Under the pieces are notes generated by a model. That model did not search any database and was not told the origin of the DNA. It saw nothing but the letters and a program-made list of their open reading frames with translations. A program made the position numbers and the translations under genes. DNA of 44,653 nt, from contig CAIKMZ010000080.1 of the NCBI GenBank assembly GCA_903828665.1, positions 1 to 44,653 on the forward strand. Reading direction: 5' to 3'. This DNA is from an uncultured beta proteobacterium (lineage in GTDB: Bacteria; Pseudomonadota; Gammaproteobacteria; Burkholderiales; Burkholderiaceae_C). How positions within the stretch are numbered: the stretch's first letter is position 1; each line of letters opens with the position of its first letter. This document shows positions 25,722-34,922 of this stretch, piece after piece.

Positions 25722-26708
25722 CTACTGCGCCTGAAACCCGCTGGCCTTGATGATGCGGGCCCAGGTCTGGGCGTAGGCGTGTTCGCGGCTGGCGAGCTGC
25801 TGCGGCGACATGTAGCCAACGGTCAGGCCCATGGCCGTCAGGCGGTCCCGCACATCGGGCTGCGCAATAACCTTGGACACGGCCTCAGCGAAACGGTCGA
25901 TCACGGCCTTCGGCGTGCCGGTGGGCGCAAAGATGCCGTAGTAGGGAACGTCCTCGAAACCGGCGAGGCCAAGCTCGGCGAAGGTCGGCACATCGGGCAG
26001 CGAAGCCTGGCGCGCGCCGCCGAGCACGGCCACGACGCGCACCTTGCCGGCCTTGTGGTTCTCGATGAAATCGGGAATCGACGCGACGCCGGCATTGATC
26101 TGGTTGCCCAGCATGTCGGCCATCATCGGCGCGCTGCCGCGATAGGGCGCGGCCTGCAGGTCCAGACCGTATTTCTGGCCGATCACCTTGACCAGAAACT
26201 CGGGCACCGAAGCCGGTGCCGGCACGCCCACAGTGCCCTTGCCCGCGCCCTGGCTGCGAACCCAGGCCACGTACTCGGTCATGCTCCTGGCCGGCGTGCC
26301 GCCGGAGACGGCGAACGCGTTGACGAAGGTGGCAAAGCCGGCCACCGCGACAAAATCACGCGCCGGATCGAAGCCCGGGTTCTTCACCACCAGCGGCAGG
26401 ATCGAGATGCTGTGGTCATGCGACAGGAAATAGGTGCTGCCATCGGCCGGCGCAGCCTTGAGCGCCTGCGCCGCGATCTGGCCGCCGGCACCGGCCTTGT
26501 TCTCGACGATCACTGTCGTGCCGAGCTGGTCCTTGAGCCGTTCGGCCAGGATGCGCGCAATCGCATCGGTGCCGCCGCCCGGCGGAAAGCCCACCATCAG
26601 CTTGATGACGGTTGGCTGCGCCTGCGCCATGCCGCCGAGCAGGAAGGCGCCGAGCGCGAGGGTGATGCGAAGCGCGCGTGACAGTCGCTCGAAACGTGAA
26701 CCGGACAT
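25722..26708 (-). CDS. Bug/TctC-family periplasmic substrate-binding protein
   Basis: A 328-residue extracytoplasmic binding protein of the tripartite tricarboxylate transporter family. The signal peptide (MSGSRFERLSRALRITLALGAFLL...AQAQ, about 32 residues) is followed by IKLMVGFPPGGGTDAIARIL, the family hallmark, and later VVENKAGAGGQIAAQAL. The start at 26708 is fixed by a GGAGGT Shine-Dalgarno five bases upstream. No TctA/TctB permease genes are adjacent, as is common for the numerous orphan Bug proteins of Burkholderiales. It follows an SDR gene by 28 bp and is probably co-transcribed with it. The ligand (usually a carboxylate) is unknown. Confidence 0.93.
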   Translation of the reverse strand: MSGSRFERLSRALRITLALGAFLLGGMAQAQPTVIKLMVGFPPGGGTDAIARILAERLKDQLGTTVIVENKAGAGGQIAAQALKAAPADGSTYFLSHDHSISILPLVVKNPGFDPARDFVAVAGFATFVNAFAVSGGTPARSMTEYVAWVRSQGAGKGTVGVPAPASVPEFLVKVIGQKYGLDLQAAPYRGSAPMMADMLGNQINAGVASIPDFIENHKAGKVRVVAVLGGARQASLPDVPTFAELGLAGFEDVPYYGIFAPTGTPKAVIDRFAEAVSKVIAQPDVRDRLTAMGLTVGYMSPQQLASREHAYAQTWARIIKASGFQAQ

Positions 26709-26736
26709 GAATACCTCCATTGGATTGATGAAAACT

Positions 26737-27531
26737 TTAGAAAGTGCCGGGGAAGGTGCCGCCGTCGGCCAGCACATTCTGGCCATTCACATAGCCGGCG
26801 TGCATGCTGCACAGGAAGGCGCAGATGGCGCCGAATTCGGCCGGCAGGCCCAGGCGCTGCGCGGGAATGGTCTTCTTGCGCGCCTCGATTATGGCTTCGA
26901 CCGGCTGGCCACTTTTCTGCGCCGCGCCCTGCATCGTAACCTTGAGCCGGTCGGTGTCGAAGGCGCCGGGCAGCAGGTTGTTGATCGTGACGCCGCGGGC
27001 CGCGACCTTGCTGCGCGCCACGCCGGCGACGAAGCCGGTCAGGCCGCTGCGCGCGCCGTTGGACAGTCCCAGGATGTCGATCGGCGCCTTCACCGCGCCG
27101 GAGGTGATGTTGATGATGCGCCCGAAGCCGCGCGCCGCCATGCCGTCGACAGTGGCCTTGATCAGTTCGATCGGTGTCAGCATGTTGGCGTCGAGCGCCT
27201 TGATCCAGGCCGCGCGGTCCCAGTCGCGGAAATCCCCGGGCGGCGGGCCGCCGGCGTTGGTCACAATGATGTCGAAATCAGCCCGCTGCGCAAAGACCGC
27301 ATCGCGGCCCTCGCTCGTGGTGATGTCGGCCGCCACGGCCAGCACCTCGGCCGCTGCCGGCCGCGCCGGGTCGGCCAGCAGCGTCGCCCTCGAGGCCTGC
27401 AGGGCGTCAGCGCCACGCGCCACGATCAGCACATTGACGCCTTCGCGCACCAGCGCCTGCGCGCAGCCAAAGCCCAAGCCCTTGCTTGCGCCACACACCA
27501 ATGCCCATTTACCCGCAATGCCCAGATCCAT
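26737..27531 (-). CDS. SDR family protein lacking the catalytic Tyr and Lys
   Basis: A 264-residue short-chain dehydrogenase/reductase fold with the cofactor motif GASKGLG (14-20) and TNAGG (91-95). The catalytic Ser is in NITSG (Ser144), but the positions +13 and +17, where YxxxK is expected, are Ser157 and Arg161 in GLSNGARSG. A related set of SDR proteins carries LSNxxR at this place, so this may be a recurring variant rather than decay. The C-terminal GYVNGQNVLADGGTFPG is intact. The start ATG at 27531 has a GAGGGTGA site. It is transcribed with the TctC-like gene downstream. Dehydrogenase activity should not be assumed. Confidence 0.88.
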   Translation of the reverse strand: MDLGIAGKWALVCGASKGLGFGCAQALVREGVNVLIVARGADALQASRATLLADPARPAAAEVLAVAADITTSEGRDAVFAQRADFDIIVTNAGGPPPGDFRDWDRAAWIKALDANMLTPIELIKATVDGMAARGFGRIINITSGAVKAPIDILGLSNGARSGLTGFVAGVARSKVAARGVTINNLLPGAFDTDRLKVTMQGAAQKSGQPVEAIIEARKKTIPAQRLGLPAEFGAICAFLCSMHAGYVNGQNVLADGGTFPGTF

Positions 27532-27657
27532 GCCGTCACCCTCGTTTGTTGAAAAGAACCCCGCGATGATAGTGGGCAAACCGGCGCACCCGGATTGACA
27601 GCAAGCGACACCCGGCGTCCCGGCGCCAGCAATCGAGCGGGCACAACACGGGACTGC

Positions 27658-27678
27658 GCAAAATCGTCTACATTTTGC
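27658..27678. promoter_or_regulatory. 7-7-7 inverted repeat in a divergent promoter region
   Basis: GCAAAAT (27658-27664), a 7-bp spacer, and ATTTTGC (27672-27678) form a perfect dyad between the SDR start (27531) and the unknown gene at 27800. It could bind a dimeric regulator or fold as a hairpin; it has no T-run. The dyad is seen directly, and the role is inferred. Confidence 0.45.
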
Positions 27679-27799
27679 AGGTCCCCATCGGCGTGATCCG
27701 TGGCGACGGCGCGGTCCGGGAATCCGGATCATCACTTTGACGAAACAAGCACCCGAGTCAGCCGATCGCGTTCGCTGAAGTGCTGACCATGGGGATCGC

Positions 27800-30100
27800 A
27801 TGCGTTGGAAGAACAGAGTTGCCGCACTGCTCGTGTCAGTGCTGGCAGGCGTCGCAGGCTCGACGTGGGCATCGGAGTGGAACGGCACGATGTCCTGCGG
27901 CGAGTTGAAGAACTCGCCCAATGCCAAATCGACTGCGCCCTATACCGGAGCCGTGACGCTGCGCATCGACGGCAACAAAGCGGTGTTCGAGCGCAACTGG
28001 GCCAAGGGCAAGGAGCACCTCGAAGGGCAGCTTGTGCGCGGCCAGCCCTTGCGCGTGGAGGGTCAGGGCTGGTTCTTCGACAAGCCGGGCAACCCCTGGA
28101 AGACCAGCGCGACACTCACCCGTTCGGATCGTCGTTATGAGGGCGCGGCAACGCTGACGAGTGTTGACGGCAAGACGAAGTACCGCGACTGCACGGTTTC
28201 GCTCGAAACCACGGCGCCACCCGAAATGCAAAGCCCCTCCGTGCATCAACACAAGGCCGTGCAACCGACGCCGGATCCGGTCAGGAAGACCGAGCCGCCG
28301 AAACCCGCGCCAGGCACGCAGCCCACGGCCAAGCCGGCCATCAGCCCGGCAGCCGCCATGCCTACCGCCGCCGTTGCAAGCGCAGCCACCGGCGCAAGCG
28401 CGCCGCGCGACGAAGCCGCCTTACCCGGCAGCACAGTCGCCGCAAGCGCAACGCAAACCGAGCCTCTTGCGCCGCCGGTTGCCGCGAGCGCTCCGGCCGC
28501 CTTGCTGGCTTCATCGCCCGACGAAGCTGCGGCGCCAACGCCGGCAGCGGCCACCGCCGCCCTGCCCGCCAGCGCGGCCGACGCCGGATCGTCTGCAAGC
28601 AGCTCTGGCTGGCTGGTGGCGCTCGGTGGCGTCGTGATCGGCCTGCTCGCCTTGCTGGGCTATCGGCGACGCCGGCCATCGCGCGCACCGGATGACGTGC
28701 AAGCGACCCGCAAGGGCCTGCCAAGTCCTGTCAAATATGGCGCTGGCATCCTGGTTGCTGCGCTGATCCTGGGCTTTGTCTGGAACCACTGGATTCGCGC
28801 CGGCAGCGGCGCCACAGACTCGGCCCCGGCCGCGCATGCCGACAACGGAACCCTGGCGATCCCGCTGCCCCTGATCCTTTCATGCGCGACGTCCAAGACC
28901 ACGGCATCAAGATACTTTTTTCTTTCCGATGGTGTCCTGCTGGAACAGGTTTTCCTTAGTTCGGAAGGCAAGTTCTTTCCGTTCATGTGGCTGGCCGGAA
29001 CACATGCGCGAACCCCTGATTCGTTCGAAGTCCACCGCACGGCAAGCTACTTGTTCGCCAATGATGTGATGCGGGAAACCCAGCTGCGCGCGCACATGGC
29101 GGCGAATCCGCCAACCCAATGGGAGGCCATGAAGGGCCGGGTTGACATCAGCTACCAGATCGTGCTCGCTTCGAACCAGAAGGCAACCCTCACCATCGCA
29201 AAACAAACCAATGACGGCGTGTCGCAAATCAAAAGCATCGATTCGTATGACTGCAGCAACGAGAGCGACGATCCGGAGCGGCAAAAGCAGGCTGAATCGA
29301 TCCGTGCCAGCGTACCGGTGCGCTACCTGCAGCCGGAACAAGCGCCAGCCGGATCGTCCGTTGCAGGTGTGCCAGCCAAGAGCGGTGAAACCGGCCGCGT
29401 TGTCGAGGGCCTGGCTTCGAACAAGCAGGCGACGTACTACAGCTTTTCGGCCCAGTCCGGCGCAACGATCCGGCTGACGCTCGAATCCGAGGGCAACGTG
29501 GTGGCCTTGCACCTCTACCCGCCCGGCGCAGCGGCACTCATTGCCCGGAATGTGGTGCCGCCGAATCGCATCACCAGCGAACCGGTGCGGCGTTTCGAGC
29601 AGCGGGCGACCGGCAGTGGAACCTATGTGGTCGGCGTTGGTTTCCCCAGGGGTGAGCAAACCGAGTCGGCCAAGTTCCGGCTCAGCCTGTCATCCGACGA
29701 CGCCAACATCGGCAATCTCGCCGCCGGACTTGGCGAGGCCGCGCCGACGGTGCGCAACCAGGGCGCCACCGCACGGTCCGACAGCAGCGGATGCGCTCAG
29801 GTCTCGAGCATGACGGGCGGTGCTTCAGATATCACGGCCAAAGAGGCACTGATGCAGCTGGTGCCGGCACGTGAACGTGCGATGGAGGCGATCACGACGG
29901 CCGAGGCTCGCAGTGATCTGTGTCGGGCCACTGCCCGGACTCTGGAAAAACTCGTGCGTGACGCGGATGCCAGTCTGGAGAGTCAAAGGCCGGGGATTGA
30001 ATACCGGATCTCGCACGGACAATCGGTGCATCCCGCAATCTTCATCCAGATATGCCAGCGGTATGCGCAGGTGGAGCGTCTGCTTGCACACTGTCGGTGA
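27800..30100 (+). CDS. unrecognised membrane-anchored periplasmic protein with two helices and a PPC-like domain
   Basis: A 766-residue protein I do not recognise. Visible: signal peptide 1-24 (ending STWA); a beta-rich domain 26-137 with Cys33 and Cys131; an Ala/Pro/Thr-rich linker 140-268; a membrane helix 271-288 followed by basic YRRRRPSR; a second helix 312-332; a soluble domain 350-510 with Cys362 and Cys485; a domain resembling bacterial pre-peptidase C-terminal (PPC) folds at 531-632 (GRVVEGLASNKQATYYSFSA); and a helical C-terminus 680-766 with cysteines. Topology suggests both large parts are periplasmic, joined by a hairpin through the membrane. It is flanked by SDR genes on the opposite strand and appears to be monocistronic. 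The N-terminal domain looks like proteins that score a small molecule or polymer, but I will not name a function. Confidence 0.85.
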   Translation: MRWKNRVAALLVSVLAGVAGSTWASEWNGTMSCGELKNSPNAKSTAPYTGAVTLRIDGNKAVFERNWAKGKEHLEGQLVRGQPLRVEGQGWFFDKPGNPWKTSATLTRSDRRYEGAATLTSVDGKTKYRDCTVSLETTAPPEMQSPSVHQHKAVQPTPDPVRKTEPPKPAPGTQPTAKPAISPAAAMPTAAVASAATGASAPRDEAALPGSTVAASATQTEPLAPPVAASAPAALLASSPDEAAAPTPAAATAALPASAADAGSSASSSGWLVALGGVVIGLLALLGYRRRRPSRAPDDVQATRKGLPSPVKYGAGILVAALILGFVWNHWIRAGSGATDSAPAAHADNGTLAIPLPLILSCATSKTTASRYFFLSDGVLLEQVFLSSEGKFFPFMWLAGTHARTPDSFEVHRTASYLFANDVMRETQLRAHMAANPPTQWEAMKGRVDISYQIVLASNQKATLTIAKQTNDGVSQIKSIDSYDCSNESDDPERQKQAESIRASVPVRYLQPEQAPAGSSVAGVPAKSGETGRVVEGLASNKQATYYSFSAQSGATIRLTLESEGNVVALHLYPPGAAALIARNVVPPNRITSEPVRRFEQRATGSGTYVVGVGFPRGEQTESAKFRLSLSSDDANIGNLAAGLGEAAPTVRNQGATARSDSSGCAQVSSMTGGASDITAKEALMQLVPARERAMEAITTAEARSDLCRATARTLEKLVRDADASLESQRPGIEYRISHGQSVHPAIFIQICQRYAQVERLLAHCR

Positions 30101-30134
30101 TTGACGCAGGAGGCGGGCCGGGACCGAGCGGAAC

Positions 30135-30932
30135 TCAGGCGCCGCCGGCTGCCATCTTGCGCAGCGTCGGCAAGCCCACGCCACTCGCATCGAAGCCGCC
30201 ATCGACCGCCAGCACCTGACCGTTGACGTAGGCGGCGTCGGCGCTGCACAGGAAGCCGACCACCGACGCAATTTCTTCCACCAGACCGTAGCGGTTCAGC
30301 GGAATGACGTCGTGGTAGTCCGAGCGGATCGCCACGCTGTGCACGAGCTTGGCCATCTCCGTGTCCACCGGACCGGGCGCCACGGCATTGACCCGAATCC
30401 CCACGGTTCCGAGTTCGGCCGCCTGCTGCTTGGTCAGGTGGATCAGGGCGGCCTTGCTCGTGCCGTAGGCCACGCGCAGGGTGCTGGCGCGCAGCCCCGA
30501 GATGGATGCGATGTTCACCACGCTGCCGGCGCCATTGCGCAGCATGATCGGCACGCAGGCCTGGGTGCATAGGAACGCGCCGTCGAGGTTGGTCGACAGC
30601 ACCGTGCGCCATTCCTCGTAGCTCGTGGTTCCGATGGTCTTGAATACGGCCACGCCCGCGTTGTTGACCAGCGAGTCGATGCGACCCAAGCGCGCGTCCA
30701 CCTGCGCAATCGCCTGTTGCACCTGGTCCGGCTTGGATACATCGCAGACCAGCGCCAGCACGCGCGTCGTGTCGTTCAGCTCGGCTTCGGTGCGGGCCAG
30801 GGTGACGGCATCGATGTCGAGCAGCGCCACGCGGTAACCGCGCGACAGAAACCAGCGCGCAATGCCAAGGCCGATGCCGCGCGCGCCGCCCGTCACAACG
30901 GCCACGGGGGTGATGGAAAGAGCAGTTGTCAT
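30135..30932 (-). CDS. SDR family oxidoreductase (canonical)
   Basis: A 265-residue NAD(P)-dependent short-chain dehydrogenase. All family features are present: TGGARGIG (14-21), NNAG (90-93), catalytic Ser143, Tyr156 and Lys160 in YGTSK, and a C-terminal GFLCSADAAYVNGQVLAVDGG segment. It resembles 3-oxoacyl-ACP or sugar/steroid-type SDRs; the substrate cannot be told. It is convergent with the 766-aa gene (34-bp gap) and divergent from the TRAP importer over 106 bp, so a common regulator in that spacer is plausible. The contrast with the Tyr/Lys-deficient SDR about 3 kb away is clear. Confidence 0.93.
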   Translation of the reverse strand: MTTALSITPVAVVTGGARGIGLGIARWFLSRGYRVALLDIDAVTLARTEAELNDTTRVLALVCDVSKPDQVQQAIAQVDARLGRIDSLVNNAGVAVFKTIGTTSYEEWRTVLSTNLDGAFLCTQACVPIMLRNGAGSVVNIASISGLRASTLRVAYGTSKAALIHLTKQQAAELGTVGIRVNAVAPGPVDTEMAKLVHSVAIRSDYHDVIPLNRYGLVEEIASVVGFLCSADAAYVNGQVLAVDGGFDASGVGLPTLRKMAAGGA

Positions 30933-30940
30933 GTATGTAA

Positions 30941-30957
30941 CTCGAGCAGTAATCGAG
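30941..30957. promoter_or_regulatory. inverted repeat between SDR and TRAP genes
   Basis: CTCGA (30941-30945) and TCGAG (30953-30957) are inverted around a 7-bp spacer in the 106-bp divergent spacer that must hold both promoters. Short and common by chance, so only a weak operator candidate. Confidence 0.25.
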
Positions 30958-31038
30958 GCCCGACTTTACCGCCATAATGTGCGGGCGTCGCAACCATTGC
31001 CGGCGCGTTTTCACAAAAATATTGACCGGAGACCTCCC

Positions 31039-32049
31039 ATGACACTATCCCGCCGTTCCCTGCTGGCCGCTGCCGGCGCTACTGCCATCACCCTGCCCGT
31101 TGGCACGGCCTTCGCCCAGAAGGCGGAGTTTTCCTACAAGTACGCGAACAATCTGCCGGTCACGCATCCGATGAACCTGCGCGCCAAGGAAATGGCCGAT
31201 GCCATCCGCGCCGAGACCAAGGGCCGCGTCGACATCCAGCTGTTTCCGAACAACCAGCTGGGCTCGGACACCGACATGCTGAGCCAGCTGCGCTCGGGCG
31301 GCATCGAGTTCTTCACGCTGTCGGGCCTGATCTTGTCGACCCTGGTGCCGGCGACCTCGATCAGCGGCATCGGCTTTGCGTTTGGCGACTACGACGCGGT
31401 GTGGAAAGCGATGGACGGTGACCTCGGCGCCTACATCCGCGCCCAGATCGTCAAGGCCGGCCTGGTGCCCATGGACAAGATCTGGGATAACGGTTTTCGC
31501 CACATCACGTCTAGCAGCAAACCCATCGTCAGCCCGGCCGACCTGAAGGGCTTCAAGATCCGCGTGCCGGTGTCGCCGCTCTGGACCTCGATGTTCAAGG
31601 CCTTCGACGCGTCGCCCGCTTCGATCAACTTCGGCGAGGTCTACTCGGCCCTGCAAACCAAGGTGGTCGAGGGCCAGGAAAATCCCCTGGCCATCATCGC
31701 CACGGCCAAGCTGTACGAAGTGCAGAAGTACTGCTCGCTGACCAACCACATGTGGGACGGCTTCTGGTTCCTGTCGAACCGCAAGGCCTGGGAGCGTCTG
31801 CCCAAGGACCTGCAGGTCATGGTGGCCAAGCACATCAATGCCGCCGGCCTGAAAGAGCGCGCCGACGTGGCCGAGATGAACGCATCGCTGCAAAAGGACC
31901 TGGCCGGCAAGGGCCTGATCTTCAACCAGCCCAAGACGCAGGCGTTCCGCGAGCACCTGCAGAAGGCGGGCTTCTACGCCGAATGGAAAGCCAAGTACGG
32001 CGACGAAGCCTGGGCGATTCTGGAAGCCAATACCGGCAAGCTGGCCTGA
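31039..32049 (+). CDS. dctP: TRAP transporter substrate-binding protein (DctP family)
   Basis: A 336-residue periplasmic binding protein of a TRAP transporter. The signal peptide starts MTLSRRSLLAAAGATAITLPVG and has a twin-arginine pair (SRRSLL), suggesting Tat export of a folded protein. Mature stretches FSYKYANNLPVTHPMNLRAKEMADAI and RVDIQLFPNNQLGSDTDMLSQLRSGGIEFF are family-typical; the conserved arginine that binds the ligand carboxylate is in FKIRVPVS near residue 175. The start at 31039 follows a GGAG site. It is followed 47 bp later by the fused permease gene, forming an H+/Na+-driven organic acid importer. Confidence 0.93.
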   Translation: MTLSRRSLLAAAGATAITLPVGTAFAQKAEFSYKYANNLPVTHPMNLRAKEMADAIRAETKGRVDIQLFPNNQLGSDTDMLSQLRSGGIEFFTLSGLILSTLVPATSISGIGFAFGDYDAVWKAMDGDLGAYIRAQIVKAGLVPMDKIWDNGFRHITSSSKPIVSPADLKGFKIRVPVSPLWTSMFKAFDASPASINFGEVYSALQTKVVEGQENPLAIIATAKLYEVQKYCSLTNHMWDGFWFLSNRKAWERLPKDLQVMVAKHINAAGLKERADVAEMNASLQKDLAGKGLIFNQPKTQAFREHLQKAGFYAEWKAKYGDEAWAILEANTGKLA

Positions 32050-32096
32050 GCCGGCGCCGCCGCTCACATTAGCCCCGTCTGCGTCCTGAACACCGC

Positions 32097-33956
32097 ATGG
32101 CTGCCTCACCCGACCAAGCTGTTGCAACCAACCGTCCCTGGCTGAAGCGGATCGACACCGTGCTAGGCGTGCTGGTCGAAGTGCCGGCGGCGCTGCTGGT
32201 GCTGGCCGACATCGCCGTCCTGCTCGGCGGCGTGTTTTCGCGCTTTGTGCTGCACCGTCCGCTGGTGTGGTCGGATGAGCTGGCCTCGATGCTGTTCCTC
32301 TGGCTCGCCATGCTCGGCTCGGTGGTGGCCTTGCGCCGGGGCGAGCACATGCGCATGACGGCGTGGGTCAGCAAGGCCAGCGGCAAGCGCCTGGCGATGC
32401 TGGAGGCCGTGGCCACCAGCGCCTGCCTGGCCTTTCTCGCGATGATCGCCTGGCCGGCCTGGGACTATGCGGCGGACGAAGCCTTCATCACGACGCCGGC
32501 ACTGGAAATCTCCAACGTCTGGCGTGCCGCCGCTCTGCCCTGCGGCATCGGCCTGATGGCCGTCTTCGCCCTGTTGCGGCTGGCGCGAGCCACCGATCTC
32601 AGGCAGACCCTGCTGGGCCTGGCGGGAACGGCGCTGATGGTGGCCGCCTTCTGGTTTGCCAAATCCCTGTTCGAAGACCTCGGGCGGCTCAACCTGGTCA
32701 TCTTCTTTGTCGGCGTCGTGGCGAGCTGTGTCTTTGCCGGCATTCCGATTGCCTTCGCCTTCGGCCTGGGCACCTTCGGTTATCTGGCCCTGTGCACCGG
32801 CACGCCGCTGCCGGTGATCATCGGGCGCATGGACGAAGGCATGTCGCACCTGATCCTGCTTGCGGTGCCGCTGTTCGTGTTCCTCGGGCTGCTGATCGAA
32901 ATGACCGGCATGGCGCGGGCCATGGTGAACTTCCTGGCCAGTTTTCTCGGCGGCATCCGGGGCGGCCTGTCCTATGTGCTGGTGGGCGCGATGTACCTAG
33001 TGTCGGGCATTTCCGGCGCCAAGGCGGCCGACATGGCGGCCATTGCACCGGCGCTGTTTCCGGAAATGCGCAAACGCGGCGCCAAGGATGGCGAACTGGT
33101 GGCCCTGCTGGCGGCAACCGGCGCCCAGACCGAAACGGTGCCGCCAAGCCTGGTCCTGATCACGATCGGCTCGGTCACCGGTGTCTCGATTGCCGCCCTG
33201 TTCACCGGCGGCCTGCTGCCCGCGCTGGTGCTGGGCCTGCTGTTATGCGCGATGGTCGGCTATCGCTATCGGGATGAGGACGTGAGCCACGTGCAGCGCA
33301 CGCCCTGGCCGCACGTGCTGCGCCTGGGCCTCATTGCCTTGCCGGCGCTGGCGCTGCCGGTCGTGATCCGCGCCGCCGTGGTCGAAGGCGTGGCGACCGC
33401 CACCGAAGTCTCGACCATCGGCATCGTCTACGCGGTTCTGGCGGGGCTGCTGGTGTATCGCCAGTTCGACTGGCGCCGGCTCGGCCCTTTGCTGGTCGCC
33501 ACTGCCTCGCTGTCCGGCTCCATCCTGCTGATCATCGGCACCGCCACCGCGATGGCCTGGGGCCTGACACAGTCGGGTTTTTCCAACTGGCTGGCCTCGG
33601 TCATGCAGGGGCTGCCCGGTGGGGCACCGATGTTCCTGGGCGTGTCGATCGTCACCTTCGCGGTGCTCGGTTCGGTGCTCGAAGGCATCCCGGCCATCGT
33701 GCTGTTTGGTCCGCTGCTGTTTCCGATCGCGCGGCAACTGCACATCCATGAAGTGCACTATGCGATGGTGGTCGTGCTGTCGATGGGCCTGGGCCTGTTC
33801 GCGCCGCCGCTGGGCGTTGGCTACTACGCGGCCTGCGCCATCGGGCGCGTCAATCCGGACCATGGCATTCGCCCCATCATCGGCTACCTGCTGATCCTGC
33901 TGTTCGGCACTGCCATCGTCGCGGCGTTTCCCTGGATCTCGACCGGATTTCTCTGA
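32097..33956 (+). CDS. TRAP transporter fused permease (DctQM)
   Basis: A 619-residue inner-membrane protein that joins the small DctQ and the large DctM subunits. Residues about 15-180 are DctQ-like, with four helices and the motif RRGEHMRMTAWV (82-93 region). Residues about 195-619 are DctM, with ISGAKAADMAAIAPALFPEMRKRG and TGAQTETVPPSLVLITIGS, which match the transport core. Together with DctP it imports a carboxylate using an ion gradient. The gene ends 12 bp from the convergent EamA gene. Fusion of Q and M is known in other TRAP systems; here it is intact and without frameshift. Confidence 0.93.
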   Translation: MAASPDQAVATNRPWLKRIDTVLGVLVEVPAALLVLADIAVLLGGVFSRFVLHRPLVWSDELASMLFLWLAMLGSVVALRRGEHMRMTAWVSKASGKRLAMLEAVATSACLAFLAMIAWPAWDYAADEAFITTPALEISNVWRAAALPCGIGLMAVFALLRLARATDLRQTLLGLAGTALMVAAFWFAKSLFEDLGRLNLVIFFVGVVASCVFAGIPIAFAFGLGTFGYLALCTGTPLPVIIGRMDEGMSHLILLAVPLFVFLGLLIEMTGMARAMVNFLASFLGGIRGGLSYVLVGAMYLVSGISGAKAADMAAIAPALFPEMRKRGAKDGELVALLAATGAQTETVPPSLVLITIGSVTGVSIAALFTGGLLPALVLGLLLCAMVGYRYRDEDVSHVQRTPWPHVLRLGLIALPALALPVVIRAAVVEGVATATEVSTIGIVYAVLAGLLVYRQFDWRRLGPLLVATASLSGSILLIIGTATAMAWGLTQSGFSNWLASVMQGLPGGAPMFLGVSIVTFAVLGSVLEGIPAIVLFGPLLFPIARQLHIHEVHYAMVVVLSMGLGLFAPPLGVGYYAACAIGRVNPDHGIRPIIGYLLILLFGTAIVAAFPWISTGFL

Positions 33957-33968
33957 CGCCGAACGGCG

Positions 33969-34871
33969 CTAACGCCCCCGGCGGCTGAAGACGAAGATGC
34001 CGGATATCACCAGCACCGTGCCGGCGGCGACCCAGAGCGTGAACGGCTCGCCCAGGATCACGACGCCCATCAGGATCGTCGACATGGGGCCGATCATGCC
34101 GACCTGCGACACCACGCTGGCGCCCAGGCGCTCGATCGCCATCATCACCAGCAGCACCGGCAGCGCCGTGCACAGCGTGGCGTTGAGCACCGAGAGCCAG
34201 ATCACCGGCGCGGCCACCAGCGCCGCGCTCCAGGGCCGCAGGACGACAAACTGCGTGATGCACAGGACGCAGGCCACGCTGGTCGCCAGACCCACCAGGC
34301 GCAGCGAGCCGATGCGCTGCACCATCTCGCCGCTGTAGATCAGATACAGCGCATAACTGATCGCGCTCAGAAAAACCAGCACGGCGCCGAGCGCGACGTT
34401 GGCGCCGGCCAGCGTGACCTCGTGCCCGAACACCAGCAGCACGCCGGCGTAGCTGAGCAGCATGCCCAGCGCCTGCATGCGCTGCACCGAGCGCCGGTAC
34501 AGCAGCAGACCGAGCAGCAGCACCAGCGTCGGGTTCACGTACAGAATCAGGCGCTCCAGCGAGGCGCTGATGTACGACAGGCCGGCGAAGTCGAGGTAGC
34601 TCGCCAAGTAATAGCCGGTCACGCCCAGGCCGAGGATGCCCAGCCAGTCCTTGCGCGAAAGCGCCGGCCTGCCGCGACTGGCCCACCAGGCCATCAGGAC
34701 GAAGATAGGAAACGCAAACAGCATGCGGTACATGATGAGCGTGACCGCATCGACGCCGTGCCGATAGGCCAGCTTGACGATGATGGCCTTGCCGCTGAAG
34801 GCAATGGCGCCGACGGTCGCCAGCAGCATGCCGCTGGCCAGGTTCTTGCGGGCTTCGGGGGTTTGGCGCAT
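33969..34871 (-). CDS. EamA/DMT family transporter (second copy in window)
   Basis: A 300-residue ten-helix permease with two EamA repeats (VGAIAFSGKAIIVKLAYRHGVDAVTLIMYRMLFAFP at 16-51 as the first; TALPVLLVMMAIERLGASVVSQVG in the second). It shares the family, but not close identity, with the EamA gene at 24717. The substrate is unknown; many DMT proteins export amino acids, purines or drugs. It lies 51 bp downstream of a gamma-glutamyltransferase gene, which suggests a link to glutamyl-peptide or amino-acid metabolism, but this is inference. Confidence 0.88.
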   Translation of the reverse strand: MRQTPEARKNLASGMLLATVGAIAFSGKAIIVKLAYRHGVDAVTLIMYRMLFAFPIFVLMAWWASRGRPALSRKDWLGILGLGVTGYYLASYLDFAGLSYISASLERLILYVNPTLVLLLGLLLYRRSVQRMQALGMLLSYAGVLLVFGHEVTLAGANVALGAVLVFLSAISYALYLIYSGEMVQRIGSLRLVGLATSVACVLCITQFVVLRPWSAALVAAPVIWLSVLNATLCTALPVLLVMMAIERLGASVVSQVGMIGPMSTILMGVVILGEPFTLWVAAGTVLVISGIFVFSRRGR

Positions 34872-34922
34872 GGCTACGAGTGCGCCCTCAGCAAAGATCA
34901 GCCAGGCCGGCTGCCACCGCCC

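Noticed and set aside
30941..30957. Naming a specific regulator family for the CTCGA/TCGAG dyad
   Set aside because: Half-sites are only five bases and the spacing fits several families or chance.
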